The position numbers and the translations under genes were made by a program. The notes beneath the pieces are model-generated. The model searched no databases, was not told where the DNA came from, and was given only the letters and a program-made list of their open reading frames with translations. A stretch of 64,000 nt of DNA from RGIG8244 sp045592785 (GTDB taxonomy: Bacteria; Verrucomicrobiota; Lentisphaeria; Victivallales; UBA1829): assembly GCA_045592785.1 (NCBI GenBank), contig JAZNVL010000035.1, positions 1 through 64,000 on the forward strand. The letters are read 5' to 3'. This document shows, piece after piece, positions 10,301-18,507 of the stretch (within the stretch, counting starts at the first letter, position 1; each line of letters begins with the position of its first letter).

Positions 10301-11635
10301 GGCGGGGAATCCACCTGGATCACCGGTGAGATCCTTGCCGGTCCCGACCGGGAAAAACTGTTCCCGAAACCTCTTTATGACATTCCCATTCCGGATGCCA
10401 GCGGGTGTATCGAACCTGTCATGCTCCACTCCATGCGGCAGTTTGTGGTGAAACGGGAACGGTTGAAAACAGTGATCGCAGGTTATCCCTGGTTCCTGGA
10501 CTGGGGCAGAGACACGTTGATCGCCGCCCGCGGACTTCTGGCAGCCCCGGAATTCCGGAATGATGTGGCGGATATTCTGGTCCAGTTTGCCTCTTTTGCA
10601 GAAAAGGGTACGATCCCCAATATGATCTCGGGGGGCAATGCTTCCAACCGGGATACCTCCGATGCGCCCTTATGGCTGTTCCGTGCGGTCGCCGATTATT
10701 GCAATGTGACCGGGTCCGTGGATTTCCTTTCCCGCAAAGTGCGCGGAGAGGAGACCATGCTGGATATTCTTTCCTCCATCGCAGATTATATGATCTCCGG
10801 CGTTCCCAACGGGATCCGCATGGATAAAGACTCCGGGCTGATATACAGTCCGCCCCATTTTACCTGGATGGACACCAATTATCCTGCGGGCACACCACGG
10901 GAGGGTTATCCCATTGAGATCCAGGCATTATGGTATTCCGCGCTGGCATTTCTGGGACAGCACGCCGCCACAAAGGAAGAACGGGAACAACGCAATGCGC
11001 TGGCGGAAAAAGTCCGTGCATCCGTGCTGACCTTCTTCCGCAGCAGCGAACGCCGTTATCTTTCGGATTGTCTTCACGCCACCGCCGGAGTCCCGGCATC
11101 GGAAGCAGTCGCCGACGATCACCTGCGCCCCAATCAGCTGTTCGCCATTACGCTGGGCTTGATCGATGATCCCGTTGACCGCAAGAACATACTGGAAGCC
11201 ACCCGTTGTCTGCTGATCCCGGGGGCGATCCGCACTCTTGCCGATAAGGAAGTGAAGAAACTGCATCCCATCTACGGGAATAACGGGACATTGCTCAACG
11301 ATCCGGCACATCCCTATCAGGGGCGTTATGAAGGAGATGAAGACACCCGCCGGAAAGCGGCGTATCATAACGGCACGGCATGGCCCTGGGTGTTCCCTTC
11401 CTGGCCGGAAGCCTACTTTATGACCTACGGACGTCCCGGACGCCGCACCGCGATCTCGGTCCTTTCCACCATGACTCTCCTCATGGATGGCGGGTGCATC
11501 ACGCAATTGCCGGAGATCCTGGATGGCGACATACCCCACAAGCCCCGTGGCTGTGATGCCCAGGCGTGGTCCGTCACGGAATTTTATCGTGTATGGGCGA
11601 TGCTGCATCACAAAACGAATCAGGAGAAATCATAA
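7319..11635 (+). CDS. Two-domain glycogen debranching enzyme (GH13-like plus GH133)
   Basis: A 1438-residue cytoplasmic protein. The N-terminal half holds an alpha-amylase-type barrel with the three GH13 acids: Asp331 in DGFRCD, Glu360 in FLLEG and Asp419 in ETHDN. The middle (about 600-1030) is beta-rich. The C-terminal 400 residues are the amylo-alpha-1,6-glucosidase (GH133) toroid, with YPWFLDWGRDT near 1060, IPNMISGG, and HNGTAWPWVFPSW near 1350. The expected work is 4-alpha-glucanotransferase plus 1,6-glucosidase action on glycogen branch points, as in the eukaryotic debranching enzyme. Bacteria usually have GlgX or a GH133 protein of about 650 residues alone, so this fusion is notable. 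AAGGGGG precedes the start. Its TAA overlaps the ATG of ftsW (TAATG). Confidence 0.85.
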   Translation: MQPKISQYPETGKHLLRYCGDTLEIRMRCDRKVTGTAFLSTNIGNALVQRKEVVNEVQSRLLAAGQDWANIPMERMDDFTFRICLALHEPGHFECKVCLVTDEDADPLWAPGDNLHVNVIAASYCCANSIYCAFPRQFGRNRNEKISAFPDGINAETRRIFDGNGYALIPPSGTFRDVIRQLDHIIGTLKCRILHLLPVNPTPTVYGRMGRFGSPYAALDFTAVDPALAEFDKKATPLDQFQELTDAVHARHAKLFIDIAINHTGWASKLQETHPEWFVHEPDGEFHSPGAWGTVWEDLVELDSEKYELWHYLADVFLTWCQRGVDGFRCDAGYMIPEAAWRYIIAKVRLHYPETVFLLEGLGGDPAVTSSLLDTGNMDWAYSELFQNYTRDAVEGYLRYAWRQSSADGIMVHYAETHDNSRLAAVSEQYAKMRTALCALTSVSGAFGFANGVEWFATEKINVHEDRALNWGAPENQVRDIARLNGILAVHPAFHDGALLQFLDSGSPDGIVILRETPEDNDPVLICINLNCNAKTVISWDPAYITKDFTEGYDLISGKRTVPVMLEQRRRSLTLPPGAAVCLSPDSRYLTLISEYLSQPHPDAVRIQKQEAAAMAMALLCKVRRSHVVPGQQDVRDLADRMLQDPEHFLDTVLPAEIPCVTWEYPVDSRREVMLPPDHVLLVTAPERFRVTVTGPEGVVARKDSLCDGNGRSFAILPPIPVPRTHTSYRITVRTTESGRTCRLSGKLLLLAEDMALTSVSYTRQEIYNRNRTFLQGNGRGAVIHQPMELGRLDSRYDAILLANLNEEYPEDRHIMFRRIRIWINYKARLQELKHDHIASFHLAKDGGGIWHYHCPVGNGLLADIFLKMQIVPGRNAVLLTVSRGAAGDQPHRLSDDAILRVRIRPDIEDRNFHTETKASAGPEQTWQNMIRVTANGFEFAPAPNRIFHMQSSRGHFKSDPEWTYMIHQQNEADRGLDPCSDVYSPGYFRFYLSGGESTWITGEILAGPDREKLFPKPLYDIPIPDASGCIEPVMLHSMRQFVVKRERLKTVIAGYPWFLDWGRDTLIAARGLLAAPEFRNDVADILVQFASFAEKGTIPNMISGGNASNRDTSDAPLWLFRAVADYCNVTGSVDFLSRKVRGEETMLDILSSIADYMISGVPNGIRMDKDSGLIYSPPHFTWMDTNYPAGTPREGYPIEIQALWYSALAFLGQHAATKEEREQRNALAEKVRASVLTFFRSSERRYLSDCLHATAGVPASEAVADDHLRPNQLFAITLGLIDDPVDRKNILEATRCLLIPGAIRTLADKEVKKLHPIYGNNGTLLNDPAHPYQGRYEGDEDTRRKAAYHNGTAWPWVFPSWPEAYFMTYGRPGRRTAISVLSTMTLLMDGGCITQLPEILDGDIPHKPRGCDAQAWSVTEFYRVWAMLHHKTNQEKS

Positions 11636-12843
11636 TGGCAAAGAAACGCAGTACAAAAGAATCCGCCGCCCCGGTGGAACTGGAACGTCCGTACAGTTCT
11701 GCAATGCCGGAAGCGATCCTTCTGCTCTTTACCGCGGTCTCTATCATCTTTTTCGGACTTACGGTACTCTACTCCACATCCTTCGCGGTCCACGGAGTTT
11801 CCTTCTTCACCAAGCAGGTGATCTGGATGCTCGTGGGGAGTTGCGGCGCATTCGCAACCGTCGTATTGGGATACCGCTGGCTTTCCGATCACAGTTGGCT
11901 CTGGATGACCGGATGCAGTATCCTGCTTGTATGGGCAATGCTTTCCGCGCCGATCAAAGGGGCAAACCGCTGGGTCTCTGTCGCAGGCATGACCATTCAG
12001 CCCTCGGAATTTACGAAAGTGGCTCTGGTCCTTTTCCTTGCCTGGTTCCTTTCCAACCGGACAAGAGACATGGAAAATGCGCCGTTTCTCCGGGTATTGC
12101 TGCCGGTCGGACTGCTCTGCGGTCCGGTGATCCTGCTGGTCCTTCTCGGGAAAGACCTGGGGACGACCGCATTGCTGGTTGCGGTATTTTTTGCGGTTCT
12201 TTTTGTGGCGGGTCTCCGCCTGCGCTATATTCTGCCGTTTGTGCTTGTACTCCCCACGCTCGTATTCTTTCTGATCATGCAATACAACCCGGAACGCGCC
12301 TCCCGTCTGACCAGTTTTCTGGATCCGGAATCCTGTCAGATGGCAGATGGATATCAATTATGGAACTCCTTTCTGGCGTTGGGATCGGGCAACTGGCACG
12401 GGATCGGATTTACGGAAAGCCGTTTGAAATTGAAATATCTCCCGGAAGCCCATACGGACTTTATCCTTTCCATCGTAGGGGAGGAACTGGGATTCATTGC
12501 GGTCGGTTCGGTGATCATGGCTTATCTGCTCTTTGCGTTCTTCGGGGTACGGATCGGCACAAAGGCCCGGACCCGGCAGGGGATGCTGGTGGCGTTCGGC
12601 ATGGTGGCATTCATCACCATGCAGGCGATTATCAATATGGGTGTGATCTGCGGCGCATTTCCAACGAAAGGGATGCCCGCCCCCATGATCTCTTATGGCG
12701 GCAGTACGCTGGTTTCCTGTATGCTGGCGGTCGGCTGTATTTTCAGCGTGGCTCTGGATAATTCCTATCCGAAATACGATGAACTGCTCCGGGAAAAATG
12801 GCTGGGCTGGCTCGACAAAAAGAAAAAGAAGAAAAAAGCCTGA
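11635..12843 (+). CDS. ftsW: FtsW/RodA/SpoVE family peptidoglycan glycosyltransferase
   Basis: A 402-residue SEDS protein that polymerises lipid II into glycan strands in the inner membrane. About ten membrane segments are visible. Family motifs are GANRWVSVAGMTIQPSEF (about 115-132), a GKDLGTT segment, EAHTDFILSIVGEELGF in the large loop, and SYGGSTLVS near 360. The order KGMPAPMISYGG favours FtsW over RodA but is not decisive. The tail is poly-lysine (KKKKKKK), a basic cytoplasmic end. AGGAGAAATCAT places the start at 11635, overlapping the previous stop. Position at the end of a glycogen and lipid A run does not help choose between division and elongation. Confidence 0.82.
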   Translation: MAKKRSTKESAAPVELERPYSSAMPEAILLLFTAVSIIFFGLTVLYSTSFAVHGVSFFTKQVIWMLVGSCGAFATVVLGYRWLSDHSWLWMTGCSILLVWAMLSAPIKGANRWVSVAGMTIQPSEFTKVALVLFLAWFLSNRTRDMENAPFLRVLLPVGLLCGPVILLVLLGKDLGTTALLVAVFFAVLFVAGLRLRYILPFVLVLPTLVFFLIMQYNPERASRLTSFLDPESCQMADGYQLWNSFLALGSGNWHGIGFTESRLKLKYLPEAHTDFILSIVGEELGFIAVGSVIMAYLLFAFFGVRIGTKARTRQGMLVAFGMVAFITMQAIINMGVICGAFPTKGMPAPMISYGGSTLVSCMLAVGCIFSVALDNSYPKYDELLREKWLGWLDKKKKKKKA

Positions 12844-12845
12844 TC

Positions 12846-13304
12846 TTACGCAAGTTCCATGATCACGATACGGGGATCATCCCGGAGGTCAGGCACAATC
12901 ACTTCCGCCGCCGAAAAACAGTAGATCTTCGCACCCGGTCTGCATAAGGCAAGATGTTTCTGCATGATCAGGTGTTCGGTCCGCCACACACCTGTGGTTG
13001 TCAACGGGACCTGAATACAAATAACATCGGCGTACCGGATCAAGTTATCCAGTGGGACAAACGTTTCCGTGGAGAATGCAGAGAAATCGCATCCGCCCAT
13101 CCCGTTTCCCCATTGAATATGCAGGGCATCACACAGCTCATCGGCATCTTCTGCACTCCGGGGCGGATCGCATAACATCACGCGCTGTCCACGCGCACGC
13201 AATGCAGTCAGGAGCGCGTTGCCGAATGCCCCGATCCCGACAAGGCCGGTGACCGCGTGGGCGGGGATATTATTTTGAATAAAAGAAGTAATCGAATCCA
13301 TCAT
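12846..13304 (-). CDS. Short NAD-binding protein related to PdxB-type 2-hydroxyacid dehydrogenases
   Basis: A 152-residue protein made only of the NAD-binding half of a D-isomer-specific 2-hydroxyacid dehydrogenase. It has GLVGIGAFGNALLTAL (dinucleotide fold), LCDPPRS at the end of the second strand (as in erythronate-4-phosphate dehydrogenase PdxB) and ADVICIQVPLTTTG. The catalytic Arg/Glu/His region and the substrate-binding domain of full-length (about 380 residues) enzymes are missing. It is either a degraded PdxB or a small NAD-binding protein of other use. The in-frame ATG at 13340 lies in the -35 box, so I choose the ATG-ATG at 13304, which sits where transcription should begin, implying a leaderless message. 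Confidence 0.65.
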   Translation of the reverse strand: MMDSITSFIQNNIPAHAVTGLVGIGAFGNALLTALRARGQRVMLCDPPRSAEDADELCDALHIQWGNGMGGCDFSAFSTETFVPLDNLIRYADVICIQVPLTTTGVWRTEHLIMQKHLALCRPGAKIYCFSAAEVIVPDLRDDPRIVIMELA

Positions 13305-13311
13305 AGGGCGT

Positions 13312-13340
13312 AATATACCGCGGGAAAGCGGAAAAATCAA
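13312..13340 (-). promoter_or_regulatory. Promoter of the PdxB-like gene, probably leaderless
   Basis: On the minus strand, TTGATT (13340-13335), 17 bases, TATATT (13317-13312), then 7 bases to the ATG at 13304. Confidence 0.6.
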
Positions 13341-13383
13341 GAAAAAAAGGAGAAAAATATTTGTATTTCAGGAATCAAGGTGT

Positions 13384-13420
13384 ATGTTTCATTCAAAACC
13401 ATACAAGGAATTTGAAACAT
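13384..13420. repeat. Inverted repeat at the beta-mannosidase start
   Basis: ATGTTTCA at 13384-13391 and its exact complement TGAAACAT at 13413-13420 flank the ribosome binding region; the right arm includes the first two bases of the start codon at 13419. Centres are 29 bases apart, near three helical turns. It may be an operator or an RNA hairpin over the start. Confidence 0.35.
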
Positions 13421-15887
13421 GAAAAAAATCGAACTCGCTTCCACACAATGGAGCCTCTCCTGCAATAAGGAAGGCTTCGCACCCATCCCTGCCGCCCTCC
13501 CCGGCGACAATTACACTGCACTCCTCGATAACGGCATCATCAAAGATCCCAATATCGGACTGAATGAAGATGCCGCACAGTGGCCCAGAGAATACGACTG
13601 GACCTGGAAACGCACATTCCAGCTGTCCGCCGATGTCCTGACGGAAAAGCGGATCTGGCTGAACATCGATTCCCTTGATACCGTGGGCACGGTCCGCATC
13701 AACGGACAGGAAGCGGTGAAATCGGAAGACATGTTCCTGCGTGTCCGAAAAGACGTGAAAGAATTCCTGCGGGAAGGCGAAAATGAGATCGAGATCTTCA
13801 TCCTCGCGCCCGAAAAATATATCGAAGAAGCAAAGAAAAATTTCCGGCTTTACATCTGGCCGGGTCCCGGCGATCCCTCCCACCACGTCAGCAATATCCG
13901 CCACATCCGCAAAGTACAGTGTCATGGCGGTTGGGACTGGGGTCTGTGTATTCCCGTCAGCGGCGTGAATGGTGACATCTCTCTGGGCGCCTCCGATGGT
14001 GCACGTCTGGAACACCTTCACACGGAACAGGTATTGCAGGATAACAAGGCGAAACTCACGGTGATTGCGGAGATCGACTCCATCTGCGCGTTGGAAAAAG
14101 AGATCGCCTGGACCTTCAACGGCGAAACCAAACGGGTGAACGCATCGCTCGTTCCCGGAAAGAACACCGTCACCGCCGAATTCCTTGTGGAAAATCCGGC
14201 ACTCTGGTATCCCAACGGATACGGTGAACAGGCTCTTTATCCTCTGGTCACCGAGTTCGACGGCATCGTCAAAACGAAACGCATCGGATTCCGTACGGTG
14301 GAAAATATCCGTCAGCCGGACAGCAAGGGCGGGACCTCCTTCTTCTTCCGGGTGAACGGGATCGATATTTTTGCCAAAGGTGCCAACTGGATCCCGCTGG
14401 ATTCCCGTCCCCAGACCTTCAGCCGGGAACGGTACGAACAATATGTCCGCGACTCCGTGGAAGTGGGCATGAACATGATCCGTGTATGGGGCGGGGGCTA
14501 TTATGAAAACGAAGATTTCTATGATCTGTGTGATGAATACGGACTTCTGGTATGGCAGGACTTCATGTTTGCCTGCGCCGTCTACCGGGATGACCGCCCG
14601 TTCCTGGAACTCATTTCACAGGAAGGCGAATACCAGATCAAACGTCTGAAAGATCATCCCTCCATCGCCCTCTGGTGCGGCGATAATGAGTGCGCCGGAT
14701 ATCATTTCTGGCTGCTGGAAGATCATAAACTCATCCCCTGGGTCATCGCGCATGACCGTGTCAACCGGACCATGGGCGAGCAGGTCTATCAGCATGACCG
14801 GAGCCGTTTGTACTGGCCCTCCTCCCCCGCCGCAATCCCGGAAGATGCCTCCGATGCCGAGAAGGAAGAAAAGGGCGACATCCATTACTGGGATGTGTGG
14901 CACGGCGGAAAAGGATTCGATGCCTACCAGAAGATCCTCCCCCGTTTCTGTTCCGAATTCGGTTATCAGTCGTTCCCCTGTCAGGATACCGTTGACCGGT
15001 TCCTGGATGGGATCCCCCACCGGAACGTGACTGCCCCCACCATGGAATTCCATCAGCGGAACGGATCCGGAAACTCCAAGATCGTGGAGATGTTCACCCG
15101 GTATTTCCGTCAGCCGGAAGGCTTTGAGAACTTCATTTACCTCAGTCAGGTACAGCAGTCCGTGGCGATGAAAACGGGGATCGAATACTGGCGCAGCTGC
15201 AAGCCCATCTGCATGGGTACACTCTATTGGCAGCTGAATGACAACTGGCCCGTCGCCTCCTGGTCCAGTATCGACTATTACGGCAACTGGAAACAGATGC
15301 ACTATCATGCACGGCATTTCTTCGCCCCCGTGATCGTCACCGGGTTCCTCAATCAGGATAAACGCCTGGAAGTCCGTGCGGTGAGCGACGTCAACGCGCC
15401 CTTCAACGGCAAGGCGAAACTGGAACTCTTCGACTTCTCCGGGAATCTCCTGCAGACGAAAGAATTGGATGTGGAACTCAATGCCATGGAAGCAAAAGCG
15501 ATCCTCTGCTGTGAAGTCAAAGAGTTCACAGCAGATCCTGCGGCAGCATTCCTCCATGTGACCATCACTGGCACTGCGGACGGCAGAGAATACGCCAACG
15601 AAAATGATATTTTCTTTACGGAATACAAGAAGTGTGAACTGGAAGACGGCGCGATCACGGCAAAGATCATCTCCGCAAATGAGATCGAACTTTCCGCATC
15701 CAAGCCAGCGTTCTTCGTCTTCGCGGAATTCCGCGGAACAAGGACCATCTTCAGCGACAACAGCGTGACTCTGCTCCCCGGCAGACCGCGCCGGATCACA
15801 TTCCGTCAGGATGCACCGCAGGATATTGCGGCATTGGAACAGTCACTGGAAGTCCGGGATCTGTACCGTTCGTACAACCGGATCTGA
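13419..15887 (+). CDS. Beta-mannosidase, glycoside hydrolase family 2
   Basis: An 822-residue GH2 enzyme that removes terminal beta-mannose. Order: sugar-binding jelly roll (about 1-180, starting with a WSL segment and PGDNYTALL), immunoglobulin-like domain (about 185-295), TIM barrel (about 300-630) and C-terminal beta domains. The acid/base is Glu424 in WCGDNECAG and the nucleophile is Glu513 in CSEFGYQS; the WCGxNE form is typical of the beta-mannosidase branch. No signal peptide, so cytoplasmic. ACAAGGAAT precedes the ATG. It is a single gene that converges on rsmG. Confidence 0.9.
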   Translation: MKKIELASTQWSLSCNKEGFAPIPAALPGDNYTALLDNGIIKDPNIGLNEDAAQWPREYDWTWKRTFQLSADVLTEKRIWLNIDSLDTVGTVRINGQEAVKSEDMFLRVRKDVKEFLREGENEIEIFILAPEKYIEEAKKNFRLYIWPGPGDPSHHVSNIRHIRKVQCHGGWDWGLCIPVSGVNGDISLGASDGARLEHLHTEQVLQDNKAKLTVIAEIDSICALEKEIAWTFNGETKRVNASLVPGKNTVTAEFLVENPALWYPNGYGEQALYPLVTEFDGIVKTKRIGFRTVENIRQPDSKGGTSFFFRVNGIDIFAKGANWIPLDSRPQTFSRERYEQYVRDSVEVGMNMIRVWGGGYYENEDFYDLCDEYGLLVWQDFMFACAVYRDDRPFLELISQEGEYQIKRLKDHPSIALWCGDNECAGYHFWLLEDHKLIPWVIAHDRVNRTMGEQVYQHDRSRLYWPSSPAAIPEDASDAEKEEKGDIHYWDVWHGGKGFDAYQKILPRFCSEFGYQSFPCQDTVDRFLDGIPHRNVTAPTMEFHQRNGSGNSKIVEMFTRYFRQPEGFENFIYLSQVQQSVAMKTGIEYWRSCKPICMGTLYWQLNDNWPVASWSSIDYYGNWKQMHYHARHFFAPVIVTGFLNQDKRLEVRAVSDVNAPFNGKAKLELFDFSGNLLQTKELDVELNAMEAKAILCCEVKEFTADPAAAFLHVTITGTADGREYANENDIFFTEYKKCELEDGAITAKIISANEIELSASKPAFFVFAEFRGTRTIFSDNSVTLLPGRPRRITFRQDAPQDIAALEQSLEVRDLYRSYNRI

Positions 15888-15898
15888 ATGAAAGAACG

Positions 15899-15922
15899 CC
15901 GGTGATGAGAAAACATCACCGG
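15899..15922. terminator. Shared terminator between beta-mannosidase and rsmG
   Basis: CCGGTGATG (15899-15907), loop AGAAAA, CATCACCGG (15914-15922). It serves convergent transcripts and includes the rsmG stop codon. T runs on both sides are short. Confidence 0.5.
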
Positions 15923-16599
15923 TGTTTCGGAAGATTCTCCAGGATCATAAACATCCGTTTTCCCGCATCGGCAGGCAGAGAAAACTCTTCGGTCAGGGAA
16001 TAACGGATCCTTTTTTTGCGCAGTAAATGCGTTTCCGGTTCCGCCTGGGATTCCGTACGGTAAATCAGAAGACGTCCTTCCGGCACCAGCAGACCCGCGG
16101 CTTCGGATGCCAGAGTCAGCGCATCGGAAACCGCCCGCGCTGTCACATAATCAAAGGCCTCCTGATACGGGTCTTTCCGCCCCAGTTCATTGGCTCTTCC
16201 GTGGACGGTATGCAGGTTTTTCAAAGAAAGCAGATCCGCAGTTTCCTGCACAAAAAGAATCTTTTTCCGGGTGGAATCCATGGCAAGGACCGAGAGATCC
16301 GGCAATGCCGCCGCCAGGATCACAGAGGGGATCCCCGCACCGCATCCCAGATCGCACAGATCGCCCCCGCCTTCCAGATCCGGGATCGCACGCAGAATGG
16401 AAAGTGCATCACAAACGTGTTTGGACCAGAACGATTCCGGCGGGATCCGGGTCAGGTTCAGCGTTTCATTGGTCTTGTAAAGGTACGCTCCGTACATGGC
16501 ACAACGGCGGAAAAACGTCTCATCCGCACCGGGCAGACAGGACAACAGAAATTCACGTTCCTCCTCGGTGGGAGCGATAAAGTCATACATCATATTCAT
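15916..16599 (-). CDS. rsmG: 16S rRNA (guanine-527-N7)-methyltransferase
   Basis: A 227-residue class I methyltransferase that modifies G527 of 16S rRNA. It shows the family's NLTRI motif, the SAM-binding DLGCGAGIPSVILA (about 92-105), LAMDSTRKKILFV and VTARAVS (about 150-156). The chosen ATG (16599) lies 2 bases after the stop of the upstream membrane gene; GGTG is the only ribosome binding match, so translation is probably coupled. It is the last gene of the Tad-type run, which is an unusual place; rsmG normally sits with mnmG or parA/parB. Confidence 0.9.
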   Translation of the reverse strand: MNMMYDFIAPTEEEREFLLSCLPGADETFFRRCAMYGAYLYKTNETLNLTRIPPESFWSKHVCDALSILRAIPDLEGGGDLCDLGCGAGIPSVILAAALPDLSVLAMDSTRKKILFVQETADLLSLKNLHTVHGRANELGRKDPYQEAFDYVTARAVSDALTLASEAAGLLVPEGRLLIYRTESQAEPETHLLRKKRIRYSLTEEFSLPADAGKRMFMILENLPKHR

Positions 16600-16601
16600 A
16601 G

Positions 16602-17171
16602 TCACACCAGAGTTGCGATCAGCATGGCAACGGCAGAAAGGGCAAGCACTGCCAGATACCCGCAGGTCCCGTAACGGACCGCCTTTTTCCGGAAAAGAAA
16701 CCGGATCCAATCCCGCAGATAATAGGGTTTTGCACTGATGACGATCCCGATCACGCCCATCATCATGAGGAGCAGAGCAAAGACAGCAGAAACCGGGTAC
16801 ACGTTGGCGGCGAAGGCTTCTTTGAGCAGAAAATGCGCCAGCAGGATCAGGAATCCGGCAAATGCCCGGGAGAACAGATAATCCAGGTACACGATGCAGA
16901 GGATCGCAGCCACGATCGCCAGCGGATAAAGCAAAGGCTGCAGAAAGGAATTCGGATCCAGGATCGGACGCAAGTTGGGAATACACCACAGAATGACAAT
17001 GACCGCAAGGACTGCACCCGGCTTTTTCCAGCGCGGGACTTTTTCCCAGACGGAAAGACGTTGTTCATCCCGGCAAAGGATGGGGAAAAGTACAGCACCG
17101 GCAAGTGCAGCAAGGGCAAACGCGGCAAGGCTTATTTGAAACAACAACAGCATGACTCTATCATTCCTCAT
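16602..17171 (-). CDS. Multi-pass membrane protein of unknown function
   Basis: A 189-residue protein with five or six hydrophobic segments (about 8-28, 50-66, 80-98, 102-120, 126-146, 167-188) joined by short basic loops. I recognise no family. Its start overlaps the end of the PEGA lipoprotein gene by 11 bases; an alternative start at 17153 has GAGGA upstream. Tight packing with PEGA, FHA and Tad genes suggests an accessory part of the same envelope system, but this is inference. Confidence 0.6.
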   Translation of the reverse strand: MRNDRVMLLLFQISLAAFALAALAGAVLFPILCRDEQRLSVWEKVPRWKKPGAVLAVIVILWCIPNLRPILDPNSFLQPLLYPLAIVAAILCIVYLDYLFSRAFAGFLILLAHFLLKEAFAANVYPVSAVFALLLMMMGVIGIVISAKPYYLRDWIRFLFRKKAVRYGTCGYLAVLALSAVAMLIATLV

Positions 17172-18507
17172 CCGGAAGGAGGATCAGCTCCTTGATTTCT
17201 TTTTTGGGATAATTACTGGACACACCCTTCTTGGGTTCGAAACGGATGGGATCCTGTTTGAGATCACGAACACGCCCGATCCTGCGCCAGCCGCGGACAT
17301 GGACCAGTTCCACATTGGGGATCCAGAGCTCCAGATTCTTCTTGAACCGGAAGGTTTTGAGCTTCCTGACCTGGAACTTGAAGGCCCGGCGGGGATCCGG
17401 TTTCGCACGTTTGTGATAAAGTTCAAGAGTATGTTCCCCCTGTTCGAGATCATTGACTGTAAACACCTTGGAAATATTCGGGTTATCCGGATCCACTTCC
17501 GTTTTTCCCACTTCCTTTCCATCAATATACACGGTGATCCCGGCAGGTTCCGTCACAAACTGAACCGCACCCATTTCGCTGGAAAGGGTCAGGTCCATGT
17601 TGTAGTTATTGCCCGGAGCCATGGTGATCTCACGCTCTTCGTTCCCGTATTTTTCTTTTGAAACAAAGACTTTATACTTGCCCGGCGTTGTGGTCTGGAA
17701 GGTATAGGGTGTCACGCCGTATTCCTTGCCGTTGACTTTCACAACAGCACCCGACGGTTTGGATGTGATGACCAGCGGGATCGGCAGCAATTCCATGGTG
17801 GCTTTCAGGGAATACGACCCTTTACGTTCCACTTCGATATTGGTCACATAAGGCTTGTATCCATTCTTTTCCACACGGATTTCGTGCATCCCCTGTTCCA
17901 GTTCATCCCGGAACGGCGTCATGCCGCGGGGCTTGCCGTCAATAACGATGGTGGCATCCGCCAGTTCACATTCGATCATGACGATCCCGGTGTTCCGGAT
18001 CAGATCGGTATGGCTGGAAAAGGGGCGGTCCGTATTGACTTCCCAGTTGATTTCCTGGGGCAGACAGCCGGGCATCTGCAAACGGGCGGAATGTCTCCCC
18101 CATGCAAGCCCGGTCAGAACACAGGGAGTGATCCCCATATCACGTCCGTCCTTGATGACTTTCGCGCCGGCAGGTGTACTGGTGATGACCGCCACCGAAG
18201 TGATGGGACGGAGCCGGACTTCTTCCAAAGTATCCCGTCCGGCTTCCACGGTGACCGCACGCCATTCCGGATAATATCCGTCTTTTTCGAATTTAACAAC
18301 ATACATACCGGGGCGCACCGGATTGGTCGTCCGGGGTGTGACGCCCACATCCTTCCCCTGTATATTGATTTTCACATCTTCCGGAATGGCTTGGAGAGTC
18401 ATGGTCCCCTTCCCTGCGTTGGCATTACCCGCGGAACTTTTTCCGCATCCGAAGGAGAAGAGAGCGAGGAGCATAATGCTCAAAGAAAGCGTAGTCATAT
18501 ATTTCAT
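17161..18507 (-). CDS. PEGA-domain lipoprotein
   Basis: A 448-residue lipoprotein with lipobox FSFGC (Cys21). The mature part holds about five PEGA-type repeats, each with a pattern like DG(K/R)xxGxTP: KDVGVTP, GRDMGITP, GKPRGMTPF, GKEYGVTPYTF and GKEVGKT. PEGA domains are beta-sandwich modules of surface or envelope proteins thought to touch the cell wall or partner proteins. The C-terminal 60 residues are basic and beta-rich (KKNLELWIPNVELVHVRGW). Its start overlaps the FHA gene stop by 4 bases with GGGAG upstream, so it is co-translated with the FHA membrane protein. Confidence 0.8.
   Translation of the reverse strand: MKYMTTLSLSIMLLALFSFGCGKSSAGNANAGKGTMTLQAIPEDVKINIQGKDVGVTPRTTNPVRPGMYVVKFEKDGYYPEWRAVTVEAGRDTLEEVRLRPITSVAVITSTPAGAKVIKDGRDMGITPCVLTGLAWGRHSARLQMPGCLPQEINWEVNTDRPFSSHTDLIRNTGIVMIECELADATIVIDGKPRGMTPFRDELEQGMHEIRVEKNGYKPYVTNIEVERKGSYSLKATMELLPIPLVITSKPSGAVVKVNGKEYGVTPYTFQTTTPGKYKVFVSKEKYGNEEREITMAPGNNYNMDLTLSSEMGAVQFVTEPAGITVYIDGKEVGKTEVDPDNPNISKVFTVNDLEQGEHTLELYHKRAKPDPRRAFKFQVRKLKTFRFKKNLELWIPNVELVHVRGWRRIGRVRDLKQDPIRFEPKKGVSSNYPKKEIKELILLPDEE

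Noticed and set aside
16599..16989. N-terminal extension of rsmG
   Set aside because: The extension overlaps the upstream membrane gene in another frame; the family begins at the chosen Met.
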